A stretch of DNA of 17,756 bases from Pusillimonas sp. UBA6240 (GTDB lineage Bacteria; Pseudomonadota; Gammaproteobacteria; Burkholderiales; Burkholderiaceae_B): positions 27,332 to 45,087 of the forward strand of contig DJWC01000006.1 of the NCBI GenBank assembly GCA_002441445.1, written 5' to 3'. The position numbers and the translations under genes are program-made. Below the pieces are notes generated by a model that was not told where the DNA came from, did not search any database, and saw only the letters and a program-made list of their open reading frames with translations. Positions 1-6,970 of the stretch are shown here, piece by piece (position 1 is the first letter of the stretch; each line of letters starts with the position of its first letter).

Positions 1-524
1 CCTTGCTCCTGCTGGTGCCGCGCCACCCGCAGCGCTTCGACGAAGCAGCGGCGCAACTGGCGGAAGCGGGCCTGCCTTTCGTGCGCCGTTCGCAGTTGAT
101 CGAGGCCGGCGACTGCAGTTCCACGGCCCTGCGCGCTTGCGGCGAAGCGGCGGTGCTATTGGGCGACAGCCTGGGCGAAATGCCCTGGTATTACGCTTTG
201 AGCCAGGTCGCCATCGTGGCCGGCAGCTTTCTTCCTTTCGGCGGGCAGAACCTGATCGAGGCCTGCGCAGTGGGAGTTCCCGTGATAGTCGGGCCCCATA
301 CGCGCAATTTTGAACAAGCCGTGGTGGACGCCATGGACGAAGGCGCCGCCGTGCGCGTGCCCGATCCCGATGCCGCCCTGCAAACCGCCCTGCAGTTGCT
401 GGACGATGCCCAAGGCCTGGCCCGCATGGGCGAGGCCGGCTGGCATTGGGTGCAGATGCATCGGGGCGCCGTGGAGCGCGTGGTGGCGGGCCTGGACGAG
501 GTCAGGAAAACCTACAGATTGTGA
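1..524 (+). CDS. waaA: 3-deoxy-D-manno-octulosonic acid (Kdo) transferase, C-terminal part (5' end outside window)
   Basis: Partial gene; the first complete codon is at base 3 and the frame closes with TGA at 522-524, leaving about 173 residues. This is the second GT-B Rossmann half of WaaA/KdtA, the inner-membrane enzyme that moves Kdo from CMP-Kdo onto lipid A precursor during lipopolysaccharide assembly. Seen in the sequence: a PRHPQRF stretch at the start, then GDSLGEMPWYY, and the very characteristic run GSFLPFGGQNLIEA followed by GVPVIVGPHTRNF, which carries the nucleotide-sugar binding Glu region. The C-terminal helix ends normally. The last 13 bases are shared with the 3' end of the oppositely oriented galU, so the two genes converge with no room for a separate terminator. 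Identification by family knowledge is strong; only the N-terminal half is missing because of the window edge. Confidence 0.93.
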   Translation, partial: LLLLVPRHPQRFDEAAAQLAEAGLPFVRRSQLIEAGDCSSTALRACGEAAVLLGDSLGEMPWYYALSQVAIVAGSFLPFGGQNLIEACAVGVPVIVGPHTRNFEQAVVDAMDEGAAVRVPDPDAALQTALQLLDDAQGLARMGEAGWHWVQMHRGAVERVVAGLDEVRKTYRL

Positions 525-1342
525 TACTTGCGGCCTAGTTCCAGCGTGGCCTGGAAGAACCCCGCCTTGCTGCCGCAGTCGTAGCGCAGGCCTTCGTATT
601 GCAGGCCGAATACGGGCCGCGCCTTGAGCAGGCTGGCGATGCCGTCGGTCAGCTGGATTTCGCCGCCCACGCCGGCCTGGGTCTGGCGCAGGTGTTCGAA
701 GATTTCGGGTTCCAGCACGTAGCGGCCGACCACCGCCAGGGTGGTGGGAGCGTCGCTGGGAGCGGGTTTTTCGATGATGCCTGACATGCGGGTGGTGTGG
801 CCGTTCACCGGCTCGCCGGAAATAATCCCGTAGCGGTCGGTGTGCTCGCGTTCGACGTCCTGGATGGCGATGACGCTGCCGTCGTGCTGATGGGCGGCTT
901 CCACCAGTTGCTGGGTGACCGAGATGTCGGCGTCGATCAGGTCGTCGGCCAGCACGACCACAAAGGGTTCGTTGCCGACGATGGGGGCCGCGCACAGCAC
1001 GGCGTGGCCCAGACCCAGCGGCGCGGGCTGGCGAGTATAAATGAAGTTGACGTTGGATGGGATGACGTTGCGTACAGTTTCCAGCAAATCCAGCTTGTTC
1101 TTGGCTTTCAGGTCGGCTTCCAGTTCCGGCACGGTGTCGAAATGATCTTCGATGGCGCGCTTGTTGCGCCCGGTGATGAAGATCAGGTCGGTGATCCCGG
1201 CGGCGACGACTTCTTCGACTGCGTATTGAATCAGCGGTTTGTCGACGATGGGAAGCATTTCCTTCGGCATGGCCTTGGTGGCGGGGAGGAAGCGCGTTCC
1301 CATGCCGGCGACGGGGAAAACAGCTTTGCGTATGGGTTTCAT
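512..1342 (-). CDS. galU: UTP-glucose-1-phosphate uridylyltransferase
   Basis: Encodes 276 residues, the usual bacterial GalU length. The enzyme makes UDP-glucose from UTP and glucose-1-phosphate in the cytoplasm for LPS core, capsule and other glycans. Visible motifs: the nucleotide-binding signature AGMGTRFLPATKAMPKEML (about residues 12-30), the uridine/sugar region QPAPLGLGHAVLCA (105-118), LADDLID (131-137), GRYVLEPEIF and the GGEIQLTD segment near 215. I chose the ATG at 1340-1342 because the protein then begins MKPIRKAVFPVAG as in the family. The frame stays open upstream to 1456, but the extra 38 residues resemble nothing in GalU. There is no clear Shine-Dalgarno before this ATG. The 3' end overlaps waaA by 13 bp tail to tail; both genes serve the cell envelope but are not co-transcribed. 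Confidence 0.96.
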   Translation of the reverse strand: MKPIRKAVFPVAGMGTRFLPATKAMPKEMLPIVDKPLIQYAVEEVVAAGITDLIFITGRNKRAIEDHFDTVPELEADLKAKNKLDLLETVRNVIPSNVNFIYTRQPAPLGLGHAVLCAAPIVGNEPFVVVLADDLIDADISVTQQLVEAAHQHDGSVIAIQDVEREHTDRYGIISGEPVNGHTTRMSGIIEKPAPSDAPTTLAVVGRYVLEPEIFEHLRQTQAGVGGEIQLTDGIASLLKARPVFGLQYEGLRYDCGSKAGFFQATLELGRKYHNL

Positions 1343-1508
1343 ATTATTGGATGAGTGGTTATGGGCAAAATAATACCCCACTGGCGCGGGGCGGCTGCCA
1401 CGCCATAGCAAACAGCGTGCCTGGCTGCTCGATGCCAGATTCAGCAATATAAGCATATATACAGCTTTATGGCGCGTAATCAGGCTTTCACTGTAGAACC
1501 GGACTGGC

Positions 1509-1540
1509 TAAACTACGTAAGTTAAACTACATAAAACTAC
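1509..1540. repeat. Three short direct repeats (TAAACTAC-like) upstream of the GntR gene
   Basis: In the 238-bp gap between galU and the GntR gene, TAAACTAC occurs at 1509-1516 and 1523-1530 and AAAACTAC at 1533-1540. The spacings are 14 and about 10 bp, roughly helical phasing for the second pair. The first copy also forms an imperfect inverted repeat with the following AAGTTAA. GntR/FCD regulators often bind AT-rich sites in front of their own gene, so this may be an autoregulatory site. That function is inferred. A possible -10 (TCTAAT, 1542-1547) lies just downstream without a recognisable -35. Confidence 0.35.
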
Positions 1541-1580
1541 ATCTAATGTCTTCAGCCTCTTTTGTTTTTTAGTCCGCCCG

Positions 1581-2330
1581 ATGATCATCACCAATACTGA
1601 TCGCGTGCGCGCGGAGCTGGAAAAACGCCTTGTTTCCGGTGCGCTGCCGCCAGGGGCCACCTTGGACGAAGCACAGCTTTGCAAAGAATTCGATGTATCG
1701 CGAACGCCGGTGCGGGAAGCCTTGCTTCAGCTAGGGGCCGATGGCTTCGTCCATATCCTGCCGCGCGCGGGCATTTACGTCATAGAAATGACGGCGGCCG
1801 AGCTGGTCGAAATGCTCGAGGCCCTGGCCTATGCGGAAGGCTTGTGCGCCAAGCTGGCCTGCCGCCGCATCACCGCGGGCCAATTGAAGAAACTCAGCCA
1901 GCTGCAGGAGGCCGGCAGGCAGGCGGTCAAGGGCGACGATATGGAAGCCTACGTGCGATACAACCTGCTGTTCCATGACGGCATCTATGTGGCCAGCGGC
2001 AATGGCTATCTGCGCGAGCAGGTCTTGCGCATGCGCAAGCGCGTCAACCCTTACTGGGGGAAGGAGCCCGGCGCGCTGGAACAAACCCGCGATGTATGCT
2101 GGGAAGAGCATCAGGTCCTGCTGGACGCCCTGCACGCTCGCGACTCCAAGGCCGCCATGGAGGCCGCCGCCGGGCATATCCGCCGGGCTACGCGCGGCTT
2201 CGCGGAAACCGCTGAAATATCGCCCGACCATATGTATTTCAACCCCGATGCGCAGCGGCGTTTCCCCCGCGCGGCCTGGAACACCCAGAGCCTGCGCACG
2301 CCATTGTTTTGCGAAGGGTCGGCGCTGTAG
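1581..2330 (+). CDS. GntR-family transcriptional regulator, FCD (FadR/VanR-like) subfamily
   Basis: Encodes 249 residues. Residues about 5-70 form a GntR winged helix-turn-helix (LVSGALPPGATL then CKEFDVSRTPVREALLQL). Residues about 75-205 form an all-helical FCD effector domain. In FCD proteins a divalent metal is held by Asp and three His. Here the helix motif reads YNLLFHDG, so the usual Asp position is Asn128 while His132, His177 (EEHQVLLDAL) and His199 (GHIRRATRG) are kept. A 40-residue tail follows the domain. The ATG at 1581 has no clear ribosome binding site, but the HTH starts right behind it and no better start is seen. FCD regulators usually sense small organic or sugar acids. The gene sits between galU and the catabolic block, and its target could be itself, the small protein behind it, or the block; the sequence does not decide. 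Confidence 0.88.
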   Translation: MIITNTDRVRAELEKRLVSGALPPGATLDEAQLCKEFDVSRTPVREALLQLGADGFVHILPRAGIYVIEMTAAELVEMLEALAYAEGLCAKLACRRITAGQLKKLSQLQEAGRQAVKGDDMEAYVRYNLLFHDGIYVASGNGYLREQVLRMRKRVNPYWGKEPGALEQTRDVCWEEHQVLLDALHARDSKAAMEAAAGHIRRATRGFAETAEISPDHMYFNPDAQRRFPRAAWNTQSLRTPLFCEGSAL

Positions 2331-2530
2331 GCCCGGCGCATGGCTGGCAAGCTGTTGCACCGCCGTTGTGCCGCCGGGCTGTTGAACTGCCGGACTGCTG
2401 CGCCGCAGGGCGCCGCCCGCGCGGCGAGCGTGCAGGCGTACCGCGTATTACGTATTAAACTAGGGGGCGGGCTGCTTGCGGCTACGCGCCGGCAGCTCCT
2501 CGCCATCCAGTTTCCGCTGATTCGCTGATT

Positions 2531-2710
2531 ATGCGCACTTTGTTTTTGATCGTCCTGCTGGCCAATATCGCGCTCCTGGCATTCGGCCAGGGGTTCTTCG
2601 GCATCCCGCCCAGCGAAGTGGGCCGCGAACCGCGCACCCTGTCTGAAAGAAACCAGCAAGCCATTGTCCTGGGCGCGCCGCAGGCGGAACTGCGGCAGGC
2701 CGCGCGCTGA
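2531..2710 (+). CDS. Small protein with one N-terminal hydrophobic segment, 59 aa
   Basis: The ATG at 2531 opens a 59-codon frame ending with TGA at 2708-2710. Residues 1-24 (beginning MRTLFLIVLLANIALLAF) form a single hydrophobic helix with no standard lipobox or signal-peptidase site. A short soluble tail GIPPSEVGREPRTLSERNQ with a Pro/Arg/Glu-rich character follows. The start resembles the membrane anchor of small SPOR-type envelope proteins known from Burkholderiales, but no SPOR domain follows, so this may be a lone anchor or a remnant; that comparison is from memory. There is no strong Shine-Dalgarno. The stop lies 1 bp from the stop of the converging lacI gene. Support is the non-random hydrophobic pattern and clean fit between neighbours; function is unknown. 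Confidence 0.55.
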   Translation: MRTLFLIVLLANIALLAFGQGFFGIPPSEVGREPRTLSERNQQAIVLGAPQAELRQAAR

Positions 2711-2711
2711 T

Positions 2712-3755
2712 TCATACAGGAAGCGTCGTTGCGCGCAAAACCGCTTTGACGGGTACTACGACGCGCTGCGGCATCACAAGCCCTGTTTCAATATGCTTGA
2801 GGATGATCGACACGGTCGCCTCGATCATGACTTCTGAATTTTGCTCGATGGTCGTAAGCTGGTATCCGCCCCACGAGGCCTGCGGTACGTTATCGAACCC
2901 AATTACTTGAACATCTTGGGGGATTCTAAGATTCAGATCGTTCCGCAGCGCGTCCATGGCCGAGAAGGCCATATGGTCGTTGGCGACGAAAACGGCGTCC
3001 GGCTTGCGTGGACGATTGAACAGCTGCAACGTGGCGGACCTGGCGATGTCATAATTGTATTCGCCGGAAGCGCGCGCGTACAGGCGCTTTCGATGCCTTG
3101 ATAACTCGTCCCGGAACCCCCGCTCCCGATCCCGGCTCGTCGACGAATCCTCCAATCCGCTGATAAACCCGATCCGTTCCGCGCCGCGCTCCAGAAGCAG
3201 GCGCGCCGCTACGCGTCCCCCTTCGTAGTTGTCGGAAGTCACCGTACTGGCCTCTTCCACGGCCGCTGCGCGATTGAACAAGACTATGGGTATGCCCACT
3301 GCCTTGCATTGCGCCGCCAAACGTGAAGACATGGTCGTGCTGGCCAGGACGATGCCGTCGACTTGATACTGCAGGATGTCTAGAACCAGCGCATCCACGC
3401 CTTCGTCGCCGTCCTGTGGGTCGCTGTTAATGAAAAGCAGCACATGATAGCCGCGTGCCTGCAGCAGTTGTGACAAGCGCTCCAGTACGGTCGGATAGAA
3501 CTGGTTATGCAGGTAGGAGACCACGACGCCGATTATTCGCGACTTGCGTGTCGATAATGTTCGCGCGATGGCGTTGGGGCGGTATCCAAGCTGGTTGGCG
3601 GCTTTCAGCACCAGCGCCCGCGTCTTTTTTGCAACGCTGGCGCCAGGCGTGAATGTGCGGCTTACGGCGGAGGTGCTCACGCCTGCCAGCGCCGCCACGT
3701 CCGCAAGCGTCACCCTTCCCACGCTCAGCGGCGCCGGATCAACGGAATCGGTCAT
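2712..3755 (-). CDS. LacI-family transcriptional repressor of the adjacent catabolic cluster
   Basis: Encodes 347 residues. Residues about 15-60 are the LacI helix-turn-helix (VTLADVAALAGVSTSAVSRTF), then the hinge helix YRPNAIARTL (58-67), whose Leu is expected to intercalate at a central CpG step of the operator. The rest is a periplasmic-binding-like effector domain, with IIGVVVSYLHNQFYP at the start, then DGIVLAS, VLFNRA, TSDNYEGG, DAVFVANDHMAFSAMDAL and GFDNVPQASW. LacI proteins of this shape respond to sugars or sugar acids and act as dimers or tetramers. The gene diverges from amidohydrolase 1; two copies of a LacI-type operator with a central CG lie in that gap and before the HisD-like gene. 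No ribosome binding site is seen before the ATG, consistent with the leaderless promoter described separately. A downstream GTG at about codon 12 or 15 is an alternative start. The effector is unknown. Confidence 0.93.
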   Translation of the reverse strand: MTDSVDPAPLSVGRVTLADVAALAGVSTSAVSRTFTPGASVAKKTRALVLKAANQLGYRPNAIARTLSTRKSRIIGVVVSYLHNQFYPTVLERLSQLLQARGYHVLLFINSDPQDGDEGVDALVLDILQYQVDGIVLASTTMSSRLAAQCKAVGIPIVLFNRAAAVEEASTVTSDNYEGGRVAARLLLERGAERIGFISGLEDSSTSRDRERGFRDELSRHRKRLYARASGEYNYDIARSATLQLFNRPRKPDAVFVANDHMAFSAMDALRNDLNLRIPQDVQVIGFDNVPQASWGGYQLTTIEQNSEVMIEATVSIILKHIETGLVMPQRVVVPVKAVLRATTLPV

Positions 3756-3762
3756 GGTCTAC

Positions 3763-3791
3763 ATTAAAGTCGAGAGCTTTGCTGTTGTCAC
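3763..3791 (-). promoter_or_regulatory. Sigma-70-type promoter of lacI, probably giving a leaderless mRNA
   Basis: Reading the minus strand, GTGACA (3791-3786, 5 of 6 consensus bases) is followed after exactly 17 bases by TTTAAT (3768-3763, 5 of 6). Only seven bases separate the -10 from the ATG at 3755-3753, so transcription would begin at or one base before the A of the start codon. This matches the lack of a Shine-Dalgarno for this gene. The promoter is inferred from consensus match only. Confidence 0.5.
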
Positions 3792-3905
3792 ATTGCGGAG
3801 TGTAGCGCGCCGGAACTGAAACGGGTTCGCGAGGCCGGTATTCCCTTGAACCGCTGTGAGCGGGTTTCTTCTTGATTCAATGCGGCCTTGGGAAAAACCC
3901 TAAAA

Positions 3906-3929
3906 TTTTTTGCAAGCGGTTGCAAAAAA
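3906..3929. promoter_or_regulatory. LacI-type operator O1 between lacI and the catabolic operon
   Basis: A 24-bp inverted repeat with a single mismatched pair: six T, then GCAAGC, then GGTTGC and six A. The dyad axis falls on the CpG at 3917/3918, as expected for LacI/PurR-class operators where the hinge-helix leucine inserts. The inner 16 bases TTGCAAGCGGTTGCAA (3910-3925) recur exactly at 7989-8004. The right arm contains the -35 of the downstream promoter, so binding should block RNA polymerase. It lies about 150 bp from the lacI start, so autoregulation is possible but less direct. Confidence 0.8.
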
Positions 3930-3948
3930 ACGGGGAAATATCCATAAT
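3920..3948 (+). promoter_or_regulatory. Promoter of the catabolic operon, overlapping operator O1
   Basis: TTGCAA (3920-3925, 4 of 6 consensus) and CATAAT (3943-3948, 5 of 6) are separated by exactly 17 bases. The -35 lies inside the right arm of the LacI-type operator, which makes a simple repression arrangement. The predicted start point near 3955 leaves a leader of about 118 nt before the ATG of amidohydrolase 1 at 4073. It also rules out the longer open frame that extends upstream of that ATG. Confidence 0.6.
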
Positions 3949-4072
3949 AGGCTCCGTCCAGGTTCCGTTCGATGACGAGATTTACGCCTCGAGTGTCGAC
4001 CTGCCTGAAGATCGAGGGCCGTATGCCGCCAGTACGCGATCCTCATTGCAAACCAGAAAAGGGGCAATAGTA

Positions 4073-5077
4073 ATGAATGGGTCTTTTGTGCGCGCATCGA
4101 GTCATTCGACGATGAACGAACATCGAGAAGCGCCGATGCCGCTCTGCGATGCCCACCATCATTTTCTTGATGCGGATCGTTTTTACTACCCGCGGCTTTG
4201 CGATTACCCGCTGGGGACGTTCCGCAATGGCAGTTACGATGATTACCCCAGGAGTTATCTTCCCGATGACTTCAAGCGTGATTCACGGCGCCAGAATGTC
4301 GTTGCATCCGTTCATATGGAGTGCGAGTGGGATCCCGCCGATCCGGTGGGCGAGACTCGTTTTATTTCCGCTTTGGCAGCCGACCATGGCTTTCCGAATG
4401 GGTTGGTGGGGCGCGCTTTTCTCGATAGGGAAGACGTACAAGATGTACTCGAGGGGCACGCCGCCTTCCCCCTGACGCGAGGGGTTCGGCACAAGCCCAA
4501 AACCGCCTCCAGCGCCGATGGCATGCGCAGGAATCAGCCGGGGTCCATGGATGACAAGATCTGGCGCGACGGATATGCGCGGCTTGCCGCTTACGGTTTT
4601 TCGTTTGATCTGCAAGCGCCTTATTGGCATTTCCGCCAAGCCAGGGACCTTGCAAGAGACTTTCCGAATACGCCGCTAATCCTGAATCATTGCGGCCTGC
4701 CGGCCGATCGTTCGGCAACGGCACTGGAAGCATGGAGGAAAGAGCTGGAATATCTTGCGCAAGAACCGAACGTCAATGTCAAGGTCTCCGGCATAGGCGT
4801 GCTGGGCGCCGAATGGACCGCCGCGCTGAATCGGGACATTGTACTTAACACAATTTCCATATTTGGCGTCGACCGCTGCATGGTGGCGAGCAATTGGCCG
4901 GCCGACAGCCTGGTGGCGAGCTCCTATGACGCGATCATGAATGGGTTCAGGGAAATATGTGCGGAATTGCCGGTGGATGGGCAACGCAAGATCTTTTATG
5001 AAAACGCGATGCGAATCTACCGTATCGATCCATCCACCGTCGTCCGTACAAGCGAACAGTCGGCTACTGATATCTGA
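4073..5077 (+). CDS. Amidohydrolase 2-family (COG3618-like) metal-dependent hydrolase, paralogue 1
   Basis: Encodes 334 residues. This is a TIM-barrel hydrolase of the group that includes L-fuconolactonase, L-rhamnonolactonase and the 2-pyrone-4,6-dicarboxylate lactonase LigI; most characterised members open lactones of sugar acids or aromatic breakdown products. Seen: the strand-1 metal motif DAHHHFLD (His28, His30), VHMECEW with His81, NHCGLP with His206, and FGVDRCMVASNWPAD near 265-278. The catalytic Asp of LigI-type enzymes (usually SDWP) reads Asn274 here, with an Asp four residues later. The end YENAMRIYRI is typical. The ATG at 4073 is chosen for its AAAGGGG ribosome binding site 8 bases upstream and because the frame upstream lies before the predicted transcript start. 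First gene of the operon, 14 bp before the next. The paralogue at 6971-7912 shares the same plan. Substrate unknown; lactonase is the best guess. Confidence 0.85.
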   Translation: MNGSFVRASSHSTMNEHREAPMPLCDAHHHFLDADRFYYPRLCDYPLGTFRNGSYDDYPRSYLPDDFKRDSRRQNVVASVHMECEWDPADPVGETRFISALAADHGFPNGLVGRAFLDREDVQDVLEGHAAFPLTRGVRHKPKTASSADGMRRNQPGSMDDKIWRDGYARLAAYGFSFDLQAPYWHFRQARDLARDFPNTPLILNHCGLPADRSATALEAWRKELEYLAQEPNVNVKVSGIGVLGAEWTAALNRDIVLNTISIFGVDRCMVASNWPADSLVASSYDAIMNGFREICAELPVDGQRKIFYENAMRIYRIDPSTVVRTSEQSATDI

Positions 5078-5091
5078 AAAGGGAAAACAAC

Positions 5092-5919
5092 ATGCAAGAT
5101 CTGCGTCAGCGAATCGGAATCGACCTGAGAGAGCACGTAAAGATTGAAGATGGCATCCAGCTCGCGATAGAGCACGACATCCGTTTTCTTGATCTAAAGA
5201 TAGATGTGCCGCCCAACGCGGCCCATGCCATGTCGCCGGAACGCATGGACATGATCAGAAGCGCCTGCGCCGAACATGGAATCCGGACGGGAGTGCACAC
5301 CATGTCGGCGGTGAACACGGCTGAATTCGCCGCTCATGTGTCTGATGGCGTGGACCGGTATCTGATCAGCTACATGGATGCATGCAAACGCCTTGGCGGC
5401 GAGTGGATAGTCGTGCACGCGGGCTACCATTTCGGCTCGGACCGCAAGGCCAGAATGGAAGCGAGCCTTTCGCGCCTGGGCCGCATTTGCGAATATGCCG
5501 AAAAAATCGATCTGCCGGTGCTCCTGGAGAATATGAACCGGGAGCCCGATGATGCCGAAGTCCATTACCTGGCCTATGACATCGAGGAAACGCTTTTCTA
5601 TTTCGACCGGTTGGACTCTGAACAGCTGCGATGGGCATTTACGGCTAATCACGCGCACCTGGTGCCTGAAGGCATAGGCGGCTTTATAGAGGCCATGGGG
5701 ATGGATCGGTGCGATGAAATACGCCTGGCGGACTGCTTTGCCTGCGGCAAGGAAGAACACTTGCGGCCGGGAGAAGGAAACCTGGATTTCATCGATCTAT
5801 TTAAACGCGTCGAGGCACTGGGCTACAAGGGCCGGTACATCAATGCCTTCGGCACGATGGACGACATGATCAGGGGCCGGGAATACCTGGCGGAGTTGTA
5901 TTCGGACAGCAATCTTTAA
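5092..5919 (+). CDS. Xylose isomerase-like TIM barrel protein (sugar phosphate isomerase/epimerase family)
   Basis: Encodes 275 residues, typical for the AP endonuclease 2 / xylose-isomerase-like barrel (COG1082), which covers epimerases, hydroxypyruvate isomerases, 3-dehydroshikimate dehydratases and inosose dehydratases. Visible blocks: VHTMSAVN (68-75), VVHAGYHFG (107-115), VLLENMN with Glu146, ANHAHLVPEG (185-194), IRLADC (210-215) and HLRPGEGNLDF (223-233), the last being a very common signature of the family. By eye, of the usual Glu-Asp-His-Glu metal set only Glu146 is clearly kept. The other positions read Thr184, Arg211 and Asn251, so His187 or His189 and Asp214 may serve instead. 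The ATG has AAAAGGGA upstream. It sits between amidohydrolase 1 and the receptor and so probably interconverts a pathway intermediate. The exact reaction cannot be stated. Confidence 0.82.
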   Translation: MQDLRQRIGIDLREHVKIEDGIQLAIEHDIRFLDLKIDVPPNAAHAMSPERMDMIRSACAEHGIRTGVHTMSAVNTAEFAAHVSDGVDRYLISYMDACKRLGGEWIVVHAGYHFGSDRKARMEASLSRLGRICEYAEKIDLPVLLENMNREPDDAEVHYLAYDIEETLFYFDRLDSEQLRWAFTANHAHLVPEGIGGFIEAMGMDRCDEIRLADCFACGKEEHLRPGEGNLDFIDLFKRVEALGYKGRYINAFGTMDDMIRGREYLAELYSDSNL

Positions 5920-5970
5920 TATTTCAGACATAGATCAAGCTGCAAAGCTTTGACATCCAGGAGGCGACAA

Positions 5971-6966
5971 ATGAGCAAGATAAAAAACCTGGTCAAATTC
6001 GTGACCATGATTCTCGCATTTACAGGCGCGGGCTCGACGATGGCGGCGCAACCCGCGGATATCGGCAATTATCCCGATCGCGCCATTCGCGTCATAGTGC
6101 CTTACGCTCCCGGGGGCGGGTTGGACGTGGTGGTGCGCATGGTCAGCGAGCGCCTGGCGGCCTCGCTGGGCCAGCCGATAGTGGTGGACAATCGTTCGGG
6201 GGCCAGCGGGCTGGTGGGGGCGGGGGCCGCGGCACAAGCCAAGCCGGACGGCTATACGCTTTTAGCGGGCTCGATGGGCAGCAATGTTCTATCGCCCCTG
6301 GTCCAGAAAGAAATTTCATTTCACCCGATGGACTCCTTCGTGCCCATCTCGAAGCTTGCGGATAGCCCATTCATGCTCTTGGTGCGCCCGGCATCCGGCA
6401 TCGAAACCTTGTCCGACCTGGTATCGACGTTGAAGAAAAATGCCGGGAAAAATGCTTATGGCTCGGCGGGGGCGGGGTCGCCTGCCAGGCTTTTGGGCGT
6501 ACTGCTTTTATCCGAGACCGGCACTCAAGCGCAACACATCGCTTATCGCGGGGAAACGCCCAACCTGCAGGATCTGATGGCGGGGCAGCTCCAGTTCGCG
6601 TTCGGTACCGCATCCGCCGCTGCGGGCCTGGTGCAGGGCGGCACATTGAGGGCGCTGGCTTCCACGGGGAAATCCCGCATGAAACAACTGCCGGACGTGC
6701 CTACGTTCCGGGAGCTCAATTATCCCAAGCTCGAAATAAGCACATGGTTCGGGTTGTTCGCGCCCGCGGGGACGCCCGCTGGAATCGTCAACCGGCTGGC
6801 CAAGGCTGTATCGGAAGCAGTGTCCGATCCCGCTTTGCAAGAAAGAGCGATCCAGATCGGGTTCAAACTGGAAGCGTCGCAACCCGCCGAGTTCAGGGCC
6901 GAGGTGAAGAACGATCTGGAACGCTTCGCCGAGCTGTTGAAACTTGCGGACGTGCAAAAGGAGTAG
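5971..6966 (+). CDS. Bug-family (TctC-like) periplasmic tripartite tricarboxylate-type solute receptor
   Basis: Encodes 331 residues, the standard Bug length. A Sec signal peptide covers about residues 1-26 (basic start MSKIKNLVK, hydrophobic core, then STMAA before Gln). The mature protein opens with YPDRAIRVIVPYAPGGGLDVVVR, the family fingerprint, followed by VVDNRSGASGLVG, KPDGYTLL, YGSAGAGSPARL, PDVPTFREL and GLFAPAGTPAGIVNRL. Such receptors bind carboxylated small molecules in a Venus flytrap and hand them to a TctAB membrane pair. No TctA or TctB gene is in the window, which is common in Alcaligenaceae, where dozens of orphan Bug receptors exist. An AGGAGG box at 5959-5964, 6 bases from the ATG, fixes the start and is the best ribosome binding site in the operon. 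Its last codons carry the ribosome binding site of the next gene, so translation is probably coupled. Ligand unknown, most likely a carboxylate. Confidence 0.94.
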   Translation: MSKIKNLVKFVTMILAFTGAGSTMAAQPADIGNYPDRAIRVIVPYAPGGGLDVVVRMVSERLAASLGQPIVVDNRSGASGLVGAGAAAQAKPDGYTLLAGSMGSNVLSPLVQKEISFHPMDSFVPISKLADSPFMLLVRPASGIETLSDLVSTLKKNAGKNAYGSAGAGSPARLLGVLLLSETGTQAQHIAYRGETPNLQDLMAGQLQFAFGTASAAAGLVQGGTLRALASTGKSRMKQLPDVPTFRELNYPKLEISTWFGLFAPAGTPAGIVNRLAKAVSEAVSDPALQERAIQIGFKLEASQPAEFRAEVKNDLERFAELLKLADVQKE

Positions 6967-6970
6967 CCCA

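Noticed and set aside
1343..1456. 38-codon N-terminal extension of galU
   Set aside because: The known GalU N terminus begins at MKPIRKAVFPVAG; the extension reads like non-coding sequence.
2331..2379. Inverted repeat GCCCGGCG / CGCCGGGC after the GntR stop, as a terminator
   Set aside because: The loop of 33 nt is long and no T run follows; chance is likely in GC-rich DNA.
2340..2528. 62-codon plus-strand open frame between the GntR gene and the 59-aa gene
   Set aside because: Arg/Ala-rich composition typical of chance frames in GC-rich DNA, with no ribosome binding site and no recognisable pattern.
3849..3869. Imperfect dyad AACCGCT / AGCGGGTT upstream of operator O1, as a third LacI site
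   Set aside because: It lacks the TTGCAA arms and the arms are out of register by one base.
3872..4072. Upstream extension of the amidohydrolase 1 frame by 67 codons, running through operator O1
   Set aside because: It would start before the predicted transcription start, includes the operator and promoter, resembles no family N terminus, and the ATG at 4073 has a good ribosome binding site.
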